A program made the translations under genes and the position numbers. DNA of 64,000 nt from contig NZ_FOQI01000012.1 in NCBI RefSeq assembly GCF_900113705.1, positions 62,001-126,000 of the forward strand, given 5' to 3'. Positions 10,435 to 20,150 of the stretch are shown piece by piece. Each line of letters begins with the position of its first letter. Within the stretch, counting starts at the first letter, position 1. Origin of the DNA: Collimonas sp. OK307 (GTDB taxonomy: Bacteria; Pseudomonadota; Gammaproteobacteria; Burkholderiales; Burkholderiaceae_D). The notes under the pieces are model-generated. The model did no database searches, was not told the origin of the DNA, and saw only the letters and a list, made by a program, of their open reading frames with translations.

Positions 10435-11763
10435 TTATGAATGACTACGCTGATCAGCCTCCGCAAGCGCAGCTTCGCGCGCCGCCAGTTCCTGCTCGGC
10501 GTCGATCGCTTTACCGTCCAGCTGACGATGCAATTGCTCTTCATCCAGCTCACCGGTCCATTTCGCCACGACGATAGTCGCCACGCCGTTACCGATGGTG
10601 TTGGTCAAGGCACGCGCTTCCGACATGAAACGGTCGATACCGAGGATCAGCGCCAACCCAGCGACCGGCACATGGCCAACCGCCGACAAAGTCGCCGCCA
10701 GCACGATGAAGCCGCTGCCGGTAACGCCAGCTGCGCCCTTGGAAGTCAACAGCAAGACTGCCAGCAAAGTCAGTTGCTGCACCAGCGTCATCGGCGTATC
10801 GGTTGCCTGGGCGATAAATACTGCCGCCATGGTCAGATAGATCGATGTACCGTCCAGATTGAATGAATAACCGGTTGGAATCACCAGGCCGACCACCGAT
10901 TTCTTGGCGCCCAGGTTTTCCATCTTGCCCATCAGGCGCGGCAACACCGACTCCGACGACGAAGTACCGAGCACGATCAGTAATTCTTCCTTGATGTATT
11001 TGACGAACTTCCAGACGCTGAAACCGTGGATCCTGGCTACCACTCCCAGTACGCCGAAAATGAACAGCAGGCAGGTCAGGTAAAACGCGCCCATCAACTG
11101 GCCCAGCGACAGCAACGAGCTGATGCCGTATTTGCCGATAGTGAAAGCCATCGCGCCAAACGCGCCGATAGGTGCGACTTTCATGATGATGCCGACCATG
11201 CCGAACAACACGTGCGAGAATTTTTCAACAAAATCAAACACCAGCGTGCCGCGGCCACCGAACTTATGCAGCGCAAAACCGAACAGTATCGCAATCAGCA
11301 ATACTTGCAGGATCTCGTTCTTGGCAAAAGCATCGACAAAACTGCTTGGGATGATGTGGAACAGGAAATCGGTAGTCGATTCCATCTTGCCCGGACCGGT
11401 ATAGGCAGCAATGCTCTTGGTGTCGAGCGCGCTCAGATCGACGTGCATGCCGGTGCCCGGATGCCAGACATTGACCACCACCAGGCCGAGGATCAGCGCC
11501 ACGGTGCTCATGATTTCAAAATACAGCAAAGCCAGGCCGCCGGTCTTGCCGACTTTTTTCATGTCTTCCATACCGGCGATGCCGATCACCACGGTGCAGA
11601 AAATCACCGGCGCAATGATCATCTTGATCAATTTGATGAAGCCGTCGCCGAGCGGCTTCATTGCCGCCCCGGTTTCCGGATAAAGATGTCCAAGCACGAC
11701 GCCGATCACGATGGCCGTCAATACCTGTACATAGAGTGATTTGTAAAGCGCTGGTTTTGCCAT
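10435..11763 (-). CDS. dctA: C4-dicarboxylate transporter DctA
   Basis: Cation-coupled symporter for succinate, fumarate and malate in the inner membrane, DAACS family, 442 residues (DctA is usually 420-450). The N-terminus [20 protein letters not shown], the motif [19 protein letters not shown], the serine-rich re-entrant loop [14 protein letters not shown] and [14 protein letters not shown] are characteristic. Monocistronic. Many relatives are controlled by DctB/DctD with sigma-54; no adjacent two-component genes and no clear -24/-12 promoter were seen upstream. Confidence 0.95.
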   Translation of the reverse strand: MAKPALYKSLYVQVLTAIVIGVVLGHLYPETGAAMKPLGDGFIKLIKMIIAPVIFCTVVIGIAGMEDMKKVGKTGGLALLYFEIMSTVALILGLVVVNVWHPGTGMHVDLSALDTKSIAAYTGPGKMESTTDFLFHIIPSSFVDAFAKNEILQVLLIAILFGFALHKFGGRGTLVFDFVEKFSHVLFGMVGIIMKVAPIGAFGAMAFTIGKYGISSLLSLGQLMGAFYLTCLLFIFGVLGVVARIHGFSVWKFVKYIKEELLIVLGTSSSESVLPRLMGKMENLGAKKSVVGLVIPTGYSFNLDGTSIYLTMAAVFIAQATDTPMTLVQQLTLLAVLLLTSKGAAGVTGSGFIVLAATLSAVGHVPVAGLALILGIDRFMSEARALTNTIGNGVATIVVAKWTGELDEEQLHRQLDGKAIDAEQELAAREAALAEADQRSHS

Positions 11764-12354
11764 ATGTTCTCTCCGATTAGATTACGCTTTTTTTAGAATA
11801 TCGCTGCTGGCCGCCTGCAAACATGTCACCGCGCGGCTGGCGCTGATCGTACTGCTTCCTTTTCCCCACCCGTCGATCCGGTAAACCTCCCTGAATACCG
11901 GAACAGGAAAACTGAAAAAAGTGCGCCACTTTAGCTGATAACGCTACCACCACTCAAGTTATTTACATTCATCGACATAAAATTGCATTTTATGCAATCA
12001 TCATCAAGATGCATCTGCCGCAATCTCTTGAATTGGCAGATTTGCATACGAATACATTCTGTTCTGTATTTCACCGCAAGTAAATTCCCGCATGAGATAT
12101 TTACCCTGCATGATTTCTTGAGATGCCCTTGTCATAATGATTGCGTATTCTGGATGGCGCTTCCCAATTTCTTACATTGCTTTATTTGCAATTACGTATC
12201 TTGTACACATCTTGCACGCATCTTGCTCATAGCCTGCGTGAGAGCCGAAACAACCCTTTTACACAAAACATCGGAAAGCAATGGCAACCTTTCCCCTGTT
12301 GCGTTTGTCTCAAACAAGCCAGGCCACCAGCAAGTCTTTTCATAAGGAAGATCC
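11764..12354. promoter_or_regulatory. dctA/adc divergent control region with three 11-bp direct repeats
   Basis: No gene is supported. The AT-rich stretch holds ATACA...TGTAT (12052-12069) and three contiguous 11-bp units beginning ATCTTG at 12198, 12209 and 12220. The repeats sit about 125-155 bases before the adc start, in phase with the DNA helix, and may bind a regulator. Confidence 0.4.
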
Positions 12355-13095
12355 ATGACTGAAAACGATGTCCGCAATAACGCCTTTGCGATGCCTATCC
12401 ACAATCCTGCTTTCCCACCGGGACCTTATCGTTTCATCAATCGCGAATTCTTGATCATTACCTACCGCACCGATCCGGAAGCGCTCAAGAAAATCATTCC
12501 TGCGCCACTGCAATTCGTCGAGCCGATCGTCAAGTTTGAATTTATCAAAATGCCGGATTCCACCGGTTTTGGCCATTACTGCGAATCGGGGCAAGTCATC
12601 CCGGTGACGCTAGATGGCGTGGCTGGCGGTTATGTCCACAGCATGTTCCTGAACGACCATCCGCCGATTGCCGGCGGCCGCGAATTGTGGGGTTTCCCGA
12701 AAAAACTCGGCAACCCGGAGTTGCGCGTGCATACCGACACCCTGATGGGCACACTGGATTACAGCGACTTCCGGGTCGCCACCGGTACCATGGGCTACAA
12801 GCACAAGACGCTCGATAATGCAGCGATCAAGAAATCGCTGGAAACGCCGGCTTTCTTGCTCAAAATCATTCCGCATGTCGACGGCACACCGCGCATCTGC
12901 GAACTGGTACAGTACAGCCTGACCGACATCACCGTCAAAGGCGCCTGGAGCGGCCCTGGCGCGCTTGACCTGCACGCGCATGCGTTAGCGCCCGTCGCCG
13001 ATCTGCCGGTGCTGGAAGTATTATCTGCAGTACACATTTTGACTGACCTGACCTTGCCCCTGGGCACGGTCGCCTATGATTATCTGGCCAAGTAA
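12355..13095 (+). CDS. adc: Acetoacetate decarboxylase
   Basis: Converts acetoacetate to acetone and CO2 through a Schiff base. 246 residues, normal for the family. The active-site lysine pair is in RELWGFPKK (Lys116, with Lys117 as the neighbour that lowers its pKa). An AAGGAAG ribosome site precedes the ATG. It lies 63 bases before bdhA on the same strand, so the two probably form a ketone-body or poly-hydroxybutyrate-degradation unit. Regulation may involve the 11-bp repeats upstream. Confidence 0.93.
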   Translation: MTENDVRNNAFAMPIHNPAFPPGPYRFINREFLIITYRTDPEALKKIIPAPLQFVEPIVKFEFIKMPDSTGFGHYCESGQVIPVTLDGVAGGYVHSMFLNDHPPIAGGRELWGFPKKLGNPELRVHTDTLMGTLDYSDFRVATGTMGYKHKTLDNAAIKKSLETPAFLLKIIPHVDGTPRICELVQYSLTDITVKGAWSGPGALDLHAHALAPVADLPVLEVLSAVHILTDLTLPLGTVAYDYLAK

Positions 13096-13158
13096 CCTAA
13101 GCCAGCCAACGTCACGTAAATCATCACGCTAATATCATTACGAAAATAAGGGAATGCC

Positions 13159-13941
13159 ATGTCACTCAAAGATAAAGTTGCACTGATTACCGGTTCCGCC
13201 AGCGGCATCGGCAAAGAAATCGCCATCGAATACGCACGCGCCGGCGCCAAGGTCGTCATCGCCGACCTGATGCTCGATGCCGCCACTGCCACCGCCAACG
13301 AGATCACCCAGTCCGGCGGCATCGCCATGGCAGTCGCCATGAACGTCACCGACGAAGCCCAGGTCGACAAAGGCATCGCCGACACCGTCGCCGCCTATGG
13401 CAGCATCGACGTCCTGATCAGCAACGCCGGGATCCAGATCATCGCGCCGATCGTCGACTCGACCCTGGACAACTGGAAAAAAATGCTGGCGATCCATCTC
13501 GACGGCGCCTACCTGACCACCCGTGCGGCGATGCGCGAGATGATCAAGAAAGGCAACGGCGGCTCCATCATTTACATGGGATCGGTACACTCGCATGAAG
13601 CCTCGCCGCTGAAGGCGCCGTACGTCACCGCCAAGCACGGCTTGATCGGCCTGGCAAAAGTGGTCGCCAAGGAAGGCGCTAAAAACAAGATTCGCGCCAA
13701 CGTCATCTGTCCGGGTTTCGTGCGCACTCCTCTGGTGGAAAAGCAGATTCCGGAACAAGCCAAGGAACTCGGTATCACTGAAGACGAAGTAGTCAAGAAC
13801 GTGATGCTGAAAGACACCGTGGATGGCGAGTTCACCACTACCCACGATGTGGCGCAAACCGCAATCTTCCTCGGCGGTTTCGAATCCAACGCGTTGACCG
13901 GACAGTCGATTGTCGTCAGCCACGGCTGGTTCATGCAATAA
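13159..13941 (+). CDS. bdhA: 3-hydroxybutyrate dehydrogenase
   Basis: NAD-dependent short-chain dehydrogenase interconverting D-3-hydroxybutyrate and acetoacetate, 260 residues. Cofactor motif TGSASGIG is at 11-18, NAG at 89-91, and the catalytic residues are Ser142, Tyr155 and Lys159 (YVTAK). The C-terminus SHGWFMQ is typical of bacterial BdhA. With adc it forms a short route from hydroxybutyrate to acetone. Confidence 0.93.
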   Translation: MSLKDKVALITGSASGIGKEIAIEYARAGAKVVIADLMLDAATATANEITQSGGIAMAVAMNVTDEAQVDKGIADTVAAYGSIDVLISNAGIQIIAPIVDSTLDNWKKMLAIHLDGAYLTTRAAMREMIKKGNGGSIIYMGSVHSHEASPLKAPYVTAKHGLIGLAKVVAKEGAKNKIRANVICPGFVRTPLVEKQIPEQAKELGITEDEVVKNVMLKDTVDGEFTTTHDVAQTAIFLGGFESNALTGQSIVVSHGWFMQ

Positions 13942-13964
13942 ACAAGTCCATGTAGTAAGAGATG

Positions 13965-14028
13965 GCGGCTGCCTGCGATGAGCAAAAAGAAGAACAAACC
14001 TTCTTACCTTCTCATCGACCGCAGCCGC
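13965..14028. repeat. Long imperfect inverted repeat after bdhA
   Basis: 18-base arms 13965-13982 and 14011-14028 match except for a four-base bubble; AAGAAG/CTTCTT in the 28-base loop can pair again. It is probably a terminator or mRNA-stabilising hairpin. It has no T-tract. Confidence 0.5.
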
Positions 14029-14048
14029 ACTCAATCAGAGAAGCCATT

Positions 14049-15011
14049 TTGAGTAAAATTTGTTATCCGTCTCAGCCAGCCCGGCGTCTTTCGCATCGAT
14101 TACAGCATTGCTTGTCATGCTTGCTATGCGTGTTGCTGCCGCTAGGCAGCGCCAATCTGCTCGCTAAAACCGAGCCACTCAAACCAGCCGCAGCCGAGGC
14201 GCCGTCGGCGTTTACCAGCCGGCAAGCGGCGTTATCCGCTTTGCCGCCGCTGATGCTATGGGTAGGAGAACGGCCCGATGACGTTCGCACCTGGATCGAC
14301 GGCAGCGCCAGGCAAGGCAAAGGCGCCGCCGATAATCCGGCGCCGTCAATCCAGGATCAGCGGATGGGCGTTGCAGTGTTAGACACCACCGTCCTGCTGC
14401 GCGATGGCAGCGCCAGTGTCCGGCGCCGTCAGCAGTCGTTGAAACTGCCACCGGCGTGGTACGCCCAGAACCGCTTGCAGCAAAAAGCGCCGGTTGTCAC
14501 CATAGTCCATATCGAGATGGCGCGCGGTGTGCAAAAACCGGCTCTGAACGAAAGGCAGAAACGCGCCATCGTCAACGCCGTGGTAGCCGCCGCGACACGC
14601 AGCCCGAGCCAGGTGGTACAACTCGATTTCGAAGTCATGCATAGCCAGAAGCCGTTTTTGGCTGATGTCATCACCCGCAGCCGCGACGCCCTGCCCGCCA
14701 ACGTAGCTTTGTCGGTCACAGCGTTGGCGTCATGGTGCGTAGGCGATGCCTGGCTTGCAGATCTGCCGGTCGACGAAGTGGTGCCGACAGCATTCCATAT
14801 GGACGGTGAAGCCAAACGTATACGCGAGGTTCTGGATCACGATGGTCGCTTCCCGCGTCCGGAGTGCCAACCCAGCATGGGCTTGTCGCTGGACGAACAG
14901 CCATGGCCGAGCAAACTGCGCAGCCAGCGGCTTTACCTGTTTAATCGCAATGTCTGGTCTGCCACGCCGATGGCAAGCTGGTCGGTGCGGTTGGGGGCGA
15001 TTTTTCCTTAG
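14049..15011 (+). CDS. DUF3142 domain-containing exported protein
   Basis: Unknown function. The region with VVQLDFEVMHSQKPFLADVI, LPANVALSVTALASWCVGD and WLADLPVDEVVPTAFHMDG matches the DUF3142 family as I know it. I prefer the TTG at 14049, with GAGAAG five bases upstream, because it puts a signal-peptide-like stretch (LSCLLCVLLPLGSANLLA) near the N-terminus. An ATG at 13962 is in frame, but lies inside the hairpin that follows bdhA and adds 29 polar residues. About 320 residues. Confidence 0.7.
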   Translation: MSKICYPSQPARRLSHRLQHCLSCLLCVLLPLGSANLLAKTEPLKPAAAEAPSAFTSRQAALSALPPLMLWVGERPDDVRTWIDGSARQGKGAADNPAPSIQDQRMGVAVLDTTVLLRDGSASVRRRQQSLKLPPAWYAQNRLQQKAPVVTIVHIEMARGVQKPALNERQKRAIVNAVVAAATRSPSQVVQLDFEVMHSQKPFLADVITRSRDALPANVALSVTALASWCVGDAWLADLPVDEVVPTAFHMDGEAKRIREVLDHDGRFPRPECQPSMGLSLDEQPWPSKLRSQRLYLFNRNVWSATPMASWSVRLGAIFP

Positions 15012-15113
15012 GAGCGGACATTCCGTGGTTGAACAGGATTTGCCTTGACCGCCCGACCGTAAGCTAAAAAACAGACATTGGGTACTTTCATATAGACGCT
15101 TATGAGGATCCAC

Positions 15114-15548
15114 ATGATTCAAATGAAACAACCCGAAGACGCACCTCACGCGTTTCAAACCGCCTGGAACAATCACGACATGCGATCCTTCGGAGCACTG
15201 TTCCATGAGGATGCGACGTTCGTGAATCGGTTCGGGCACTATGTGCGCGGTGTCGATGAGATCGTCAAGCTGCATGCGCCCATTCACGCAACCATCTACA
15301 GCGATTCCATGCTTGAGAACGAGCTAATCGATGTAGTCGCGATCAGCGACGACGCGGCAGTCATGCACTTCTGGAGCCGACTCGCGGTCGGAGCGGCTCA
15401 TCCAGCGGGGCCACACGCTGTCGACACGGTGATCCTTGCCGTGCTGACGCGGCAGGCAGCAGAGTGGCGAATCAAGGCGCTCGAGAACGTAACTCTGACG
15501 AATCCACGCACGGGAGAATCCGTGTTGAGAGACGGACGGGATTCATGA
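15114..15548 (+). CDS. SgcJ/EcaC (SnoaL/NTF2-like) family protein
   Basis: Small NTF2-fold protein, 144 residues, resembling the SgcJ/EcaC 'oxidoreductase' group, whose members mostly lack a proven reaction. FQTAWNNHDMRSFGALFHEDATFVNRFGHYVRG is the typical N-terminal half. The ATG at 15114 is chosen because GAGG lies six bases upstream; a start at 15102 overlaps that site. Alone on its strand; role unknown. Confidence 0.75.
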   Translation: MIQMKQPEDAPHAFQTAWNNHDMRSFGALFHEDATFVNRFGHYVRGVDEIVKLHAPIHATIYSDSMLENELIDVVAISDDAAVMHFWSRLAVGAAHPAGPHAVDTVILAVLTRQAAEWRIKALENVTLTNPRTGESVLRDGRDS

Positions 15549-16029
15549 TCGAGTGGAAAAAATTTTTCCACGCCGCACAGGGTCATAGCGGATGTCCGCT
15601 TCGAATCGAAAGTAGTCGTCTTCTATCCGCCAATTCCGGTCATTTGGGCGCAGTGCTTATCTGATGTTGCATTGCCAATTTTCCGGTGGCAGCATACGCA
15701 TTTTCCAATTATTCCTCGAAATGTCGATGACTCATCTAAAACGATCTGTGGCTACGTAACGAGCTTTTTCTCGTCCCAAGAGCTTCTCTGCATGGTGACA
15801 CCGATACTTAGATTCGGCACTATGTCGAATTGCTACTGAAGTTTTAACGCCTTTTATCAAAATCGAAATTACGATGAATGCGTTCGGCTTTTTTCTCGAG
15901 GAAACTATGGCCGCAATCGGCCAGGCGCGGATTTTCAGCGCAGAGGACTAAAGGCGACCTGCTTCCGGCCAGTCATGAAAGGACCAAAACAGAATGCTGT
16001 ATCGCTGTACTACCAGAGGAAAAAAGGGA
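15549..16029. other. Gene-free stretch at the left edge of the accessory strip
   Basis: No gene is supported. A perfect 19-base palindrome (15553-15571, GTGGAAAAA/TTTTTCCAC) follows the SnoaL-like gene, and the first weak copy of the recurring trailer motif (GCCAATTCCGG) is at 15627-15648. Confidence 0.5.
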
Positions 16030-16410
16030 ATGTGGATTGGCAAGGTATTTCTACCGTTGTTGCTTATCGCATCGTGCATGACACCGATGTCCGCTGCCTA
16101 TGCCGGCAATGGGGAGACGCTGTTCATGGGAAGATGCGCGATGTGCCACGGATCGGACGCGAAAGGCTCGGGTCCGCTCGCTCGCAAAAGTGACCCGCCA
16201 ACCCCGGATTTGACGACACCTGCATTCAAGAGGCGCTTGGCGGAGTATCCTGGCGTCATTGTGTCGTCCATCATACTGCGACCCAACGGCGACCTCATTC
16301 CCAGGACATTGAAGGAAAATGGCTACCGGCTGCCTCCGCATACATGGACCGTCAAGGATTTTCGGGATCTCAACGATTACCTGAGGGATGTGATTAACAA
16401 GTCAAAATGA
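16030..16410 (+). CDS. Small c-type cytochrome
   Basis: 126-residue exported monohaem cytochrome c. The signal peptide (MWIGKVFLPLLLIASC...AYA) is followed by GNGETLFMGRCAMCHGSDAKGSG with the CxxCH haem site. A methionine suitable as distal ligand is not obvious in the C-terminal half, where HTW may contribute. Start at 16030 with AAAAAGGGA upstream; the in-frame ATG at 15994 only adds a basic tail. No oxidase or dehydrogenase partner is adjacent. First gene of the accessory strip. Confidence 0.8.
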   Translation: MWIGKVFLPLLLIASCMTPMSAAYAGNGETLFMGRCAMCHGSDAKGSGPLARKSDPPTPDLTTPAFKRRLAEYPGVIVSSIILRPNGDLIPRTLKENGYRLPPHTWTVKDFRDLNDYLRDVINKSK

Positions 16411-16718
16411 GAGAAGCATCCACTACGCCCAGAGAGCGGACCAATCGCTGCCGCCCCGGCAGCTCCTTCTCTCTCGAACCCGCGATTGAATCGCTTCGAT
16501 CAGGATAGGATGATCGGATGGAAATGTACCATCCGTTCCTTGGATGCGTGCTTCCGGCCAATTGCGGACGGTCGGAAGAGTCTGCCAAATTGATGCCGAA
16601 TCAACATACTGTGCAATAGATACATTGGCCAACAACAGGACTTGCCCCTCAAATATTTGTTGAATACTCATTGTGTATTGTTCAGAATCTACGTTCTACT
16701 TTATCGTTGGGCCCTCTG
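16411..16718. other. Gene-free stretch holding trailer copy R1
   Basis: No gene is supported. A 46-base segment at 16554-16599 is repeated at 18086-18131 with 35 of 46 positions identical. Confidence 0.55.
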
Positions 16719-17015
16719 ATGAAACGCCTACTTTCGACGGTATTTAATATTACTTTAATGTTTGTATTTCCCATTTGGGGCTGGCTTTTTTATCTGGATT
16801 CGTCGCGCCACACTGATTGGTCAAAGCCAATTTATTCAACGACCGTTTGTGCAGTGTTAATCTTGATAGCGCTCATAGGAGTACAGCGATTAACCATGCG
16901 GTGGTCATTGAACAGCAGAGTTGGTCTTGGTGCTTTATATTCTCTTTTTCTATTTTTTATACTTTTTTTTCTTGGTTTCGCATCAGTGTTGGTGGGTGCA
17001 AATCAAATGCCATAG
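16719..17015 (+). CDS. Small membrane protein, unknown
   Basis: 98 residues from the ATG at 16719, with about three hydrophobic segments (near 5-22, 35-53 and 65-90). I do not recognise the family. No clear ribosome site; an upstream in-frame start at 16671 exists. AT-richer than the core genes. Confidence 0.5.
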   Translation: MKRLLSTVFNITLMFVFPIWGWLFYLDSSRHTDWSKPIYSTTVCAVLILIALIGVQRLTMRWSLNSRVGLGALYSLFLFFILFFLGFASVLVGANQMP

Positions 17016-17161
17016 ACACACACGTAAACACAAACACGTATCATCAGATATTGATGACGCAACTCGACCAGAGGCGGACATCTGCATTTGACCAATAGGC
17101 GATAAAAACCTCCAAGTCTCATGGGCAACGTGACCGAAATATCTAATTATTAGGATAAGAA

Positions 17162-17500
17162 ATGCCCTCACTATTGTCGACAGAAAGCAGGAAGTTACTG
17201 GGCTATGCTTTGCTGGTATTTTTAATTGTTATTCTTGGGGCTTTCGTGGGTTCTTTTATTGGTCCGCCTAGTATCAAGAAATCGTGTCTAGGAGTAGTTC
17301 TTGCGGGTATTAGCTTGCTGATGCTGGCGGGTTGTATTCGAGCTATTTTTACCGGCGTATATAAATATGGAAAACTGGGTGTTTGGGGAGATGAAATAAA
17401 AAAAGAAAATAGACCATTCGGGTTTTGGTTCGTAATTACCTTTAGTTGTATTTTTAGCATCATCATGTTAATGCTTGGCATATCAATGCTTCTATCCTGA
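17162..17500 (+). CDS. Small membrane protein, unknown
   Basis: 112 residues with three hydrophobic segments (about 14-34, 44-66 and 90-111) and an AGGATAAG ribosome site. The layout is like that of the preceding small membrane protein but the sequences are not evidently related. AT-rich. No family recognised. Confidence 0.55.
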   Translation: MPSLLSTESRKLLGYALLVFLIVILGAFVGSFIGPPSIKKSCLGVVLAGISLLMLAGCIRAIFTGVYKYGKLGVWGDEIKKENRPFGFWFVITFSCIFSIIMLMLGISMLLS

Positions 17501-17635
17501 TAACTTGTTTTCAGCAATCTAGGCGAAGCTGTCGATAAAAATTGATGCGCGTTATTACCTGCCAACCCTCGGGAAACGCGACCGCCTCAAAACGGCGAAG
17601 GGCGGTCATCCGAATTGCAGGCGGCTAAAAGAAAT

Positions 17636-18041
17636 ATGGAAAACATGAATATGACATCACGCCTCGAAAGCATCGAAAAACGAATCGACCGAGCTTTGCC
17701 AAGCGAATATAAATCCGTTCGTGTCTGTTCATCGCGCAAAGCCCCTGTCGGATGCTTACCTGGTCAACAATCCAGATTACTGGGGAATTCGCGTACTGTT
17801 CGAAATTGGGGATGTCGCGGCATATGACCAGGTAGACCATGTGTTCGAAGCGGTGGGCGATGTATTACCTACGGGGATGTTTCCAGTCGCCGATGACTCG
17901 TCTGGAAACCTGTACTTGATTGACGTCGCACAAGGTGCGCGTGTCATATGGTGGAGCCATGAACGCGAACGCACAGATAACCGAGTAGACGAGGTGGCCA
18001 CGTCGTTCTCTGAGTTTTTGACGCTGGTGCGAGAAAACTAG
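17636..18041 (+). pseudogene. Frameshifted SMI1/KNR4 (SUKH) family gene
   Basis: Two frames together make one SUKH-type protein. The first (from 17636) reads MENMNMTSRLESIEKRIDRALPSEYKS, the usual start before the conserved LPxxYK. The second (from about 17717) reads FVSVHRAKPLSDAYL... and includes LPTGMFPVADDSSGNLYLI, VIWWSHE and VATSFSEFL, all SUKH landmarks. Removing one G near 17716-17717 joins them. SUKH proteins often act as immunity proteins for polymorphic toxins; no toxin is adjacent. A sequencing error is an alternative to true decay. Confidence 0.65.
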
Positions 18042-18149
18042 AGCACTTGGACATCATCTTTGGGGCGATGGTCGGTAGTCAGTTTTCGGCCAAAATCGGA
18101 CGGTCGAAGACGTCCGCCAAACTGATGACGATATTGGAGGAATTGGGTC

Positions 18150-18368
18150 ATGAAATTTGATTGGCACGGCGGAGTAATTTCGCGGACAACGTTAGTCGAT
18201 TCTGCCTACAAAAATACGCAGAACGTTCGGCGTTTTCTTTCACATCAGTGTGGACCGGAGTTCAAATTTGATCGCGACCTGATGGCATGGATACGAAACG
18301 GCGTCGAGAAGAACATGGGCGACGTTGTGGACGAGTGGACGCGCCGACGTACAACTGCGCAAGATTAG
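18150..18368 (+). CDS. DUF6434-like small protein
   Basis: 72 residues with GGAGGAATT before the ATG. FDWHGGVISRTTLVDSAYKN, TQNVRRFL and FDRDLMAWIRNG...GDVVDEW resemble the DUF6434 domain as I remember it, which is often fused to a SAP-like part absent here. Function unknown. Confidence 0.6.
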   Translation: MKFDWHGGVISRTTLVDSAYKNTQNVRRFLSHQCGPEFKFDRDLMAWIRNGVEKNMGDVVDEWTRRRTTAQD

Positions 18369-18449
18369 CAAATGACTTATTCCGGCCAGAAGCGGACCCT
18401 CACTGAGAGTTCATAATCCCGACACTTTAAATTTCCCTACCTAATTTAG

Positions 18450-18728
18450 ATGCAATTACACGAACAATTAGAAACCGTCGTTGACGAAACCACATTCCTT
18501 GCGTTCGTCGCAGCTCTTGAAAAAGACCGCCGCGCAAGTGCAGGAGGACGCGTTGATGACTTCGGGCGAAATGAACACGGCTGGGAAAATCATTCGATTG
18601 AGGACTTTTTGGAAGCTGCCCATGCTTGGGCCGAAGATTCAGAATTCGGCTCTAAGCAAGGTTTGGCGTCGGAGTCCCCTTGGAAGAAGTTCGCGGTCTT
18701 TCTCTTTTGTGGGAAGATATACGAATGA
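18450..18728 (+). CDS. DUF7660-like small protein
   Basis: 92 residues. TFLAFVAALEKDR, HGWENHSIEDFLEAAHAWAED and ESPWKKFAVFLFCGKIYE match a common small family (DUF7660, from memory) found near immunity-type and toxin loci. Cytoplasmic, acidic, no catalytic motif seen. Confidence 0.65.
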   Translation: MQLHEQLETVVDETTFLAFVAALEKDRRASAGGRVDDFGRNEHGWENHSIEDFLEAAHAWAEDSEFGSKQGLASESPWKKFAVFLFCGKIYE

Positions 18729-18828
18729 TGCCAAAAGAAAAATAATCCACAATCGGCCATGTACAGACCTTCAAGGTGCCGTCAGATATTTCTAGACGCC
18801 AGATATTGTGTAGACCGGGAGGATAGAT

Positions 18829-19599
18829 TTGATTGAACCAAAAGGCCTAGATACCAAGGGGTTCATCCGGACTATATCGTGCAGACCAATCCAGCCCGTC
18901 TTCCAGGCAGTGGTCGATAAATTGTGCGAGATGCTGCGGGATTGCTTGGGTTCGTTGATTGACAGCGTGTACTTATACGGCAGCGTCGCGAGAGGCGATG
19001 CTATGGCTGGAAGATCAGACTTGGACGTCACCTTGATCCTGATTCGCGAGCCTACATTGCAAGACAATCAAGCCATTGAGTCTGTGCGCATCTCACTAGA
19101 AGGTCGACACTCGGAAGTTACAAAGGTCGACTTCGATGTTGGGTGTCTTGCGGACGTTCACTCTCCTGAAAATCTCTGTAAATGGGGTTTCTGGCTCAAG
19201 CATCATTGCCGATGCGTCTATGGCAATGATCTTGCGAACCAATTCGCTCTATTTCAGCCGTCCAGACTGATTGCGAGAGCAGTGAATGGAGACTTTCCTG
19301 ATGTGTTGGCTACTTACGCGCAACGCATAGAAGCTGAGAAGAACGTCCTTTTGATTGAGAGTCTCAAGAGAGCCGCATCAAGAAAACTCATTCGCTCTAC
19401 CAATGTACTTCGCCCCGTCGAGGCGTTATCGTGGCCTGAATCACTCGAAGATCATGTCGATCATTTTCTAATGACGTATCCAGAAATGAGGCCACAAATT
19501 ACCTCTTTCCTTTGCCAGCAACAAATGGTGGATAGTGACCAGGGCGATTTCGTCGAACGGTTGCGAATTTTTTCAGCATGGATGCAACTGCAGATATGA
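18829..19599 (+). CDS. Nucleotidyltransferase-fold protein (aminoglycoside adenylyltransferase-like)
   Basis: 256 residues. LYGSVARGDAMAGRSDLDVTLI (about residues 47-68) is the GSxxRG...SDxD metal and nucleotide site of the NTP_transf_2 fold. A second acidic position is in KVDFDVG. The C-terminal half is helical, as in ANT/KNT-type enzymes or HEPN-linked MNT proteins. The start is TTG at 18829 with GGAGGAT six bases upstream. Substrate unknown; a resistance function is not shown, and an MNT antitoxin-like role is an alternative. Confidence 0.72.
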   Translation: MIEPKGLDTKGFIRTISCRPIQPVFQAVVDKLCEMLRDCLGSLIDSVYLYGSVARGDAMAGRSDLDVTLILIREPTLQDNQAIESVRISLEGRHSEVTKVDFDVGCLADVHSPENLCKWGFWLKHHCRCVYGNDLANQFALFQPSRLIARAVNGDFPDVLATYAQRIEAEKNVLLIESLKRAASRKLIRSTNVLRPVEALSWPESLEDHVDHFLMTYPEMRPQITSFLCQQQMVDSDQGDFVERLRIFSAWMQLQI

Positions 19600-19736
19600 C
19601 GTATGGTTCGTCTTAGTCGTTACAGGCAAATATTCATCGCGATAGTCGGTAATCGGCCAATAACCGTCATTCAAGAATGTTCCCCAAAACTGACATTGGT
19701 TGGGATGTTATAGCAAGAAAATAAGGTGGGCATTCT

Positions 19737-20078
19737 ATGACAGAGTTTGATTTGACGCAGAGACTAGAGGAAGTTCGGCGGCGTACAACGCGGGTTGTGG
19801 CCGTGGCGCTTGTATTTAACTTTGTTGTTGTGGTTCCCATCTTTGGATACGATGTTTATCTGGTCCGAACTCATGCACCAGCCAATATATCTATCGTGGT
19901 TGCCGCACTGGGGTTAATAATGTGGACTGCCATGTACATAACGCTAATGCGCGCAATGCGCAAAATTGAAATGCCTACGTGCGTATATTGTAAGGCGCTA
20001 CTTACATGGAAAGACCGTACAAAAATCCTCGAAACGAAGGCCTGCCCTGCATGCAATCAACATCTTTTTGACGGATGA
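19737..20078 (+). CDS. Small membrane protein with C-terminal zinc ribbon
   Basis: 113 residues. Two hydrophobic segments (about 20-41 and 48-72) precede a zinc-ribbon-like tail with CVYC and CPAC pairs 22 residues apart. AAGGTGGG serves as ribosome site. Family not recognised. Confidence 0.6.
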   Translation: MTEFDLTQRLEEVRRRTTRVVAVALVFNFVVVVPIFGYDVYLVRTHAPANISIVVAALGLIMWTAMYITLMRAMRKIEMPTCVYCKALLTWKDRTKILETKACPACNQHLFDG

Positions 20079-20150
20079 TGGCCCGCAGTCGGCCAAGAGC
20101 TGACTACCAAGATACAGCGGTGTTAGCTGGTTAATTAGGGAGAAAAGCGC

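Noticed and set aside
11764-12354. Sigma-54 (-24/-12) promoter for dctA or adc
   Set aside because: TTGGCA and TTGC-like words occur near 12033 but the GG-to-GC spacing is wrong (seven bases instead of ten).
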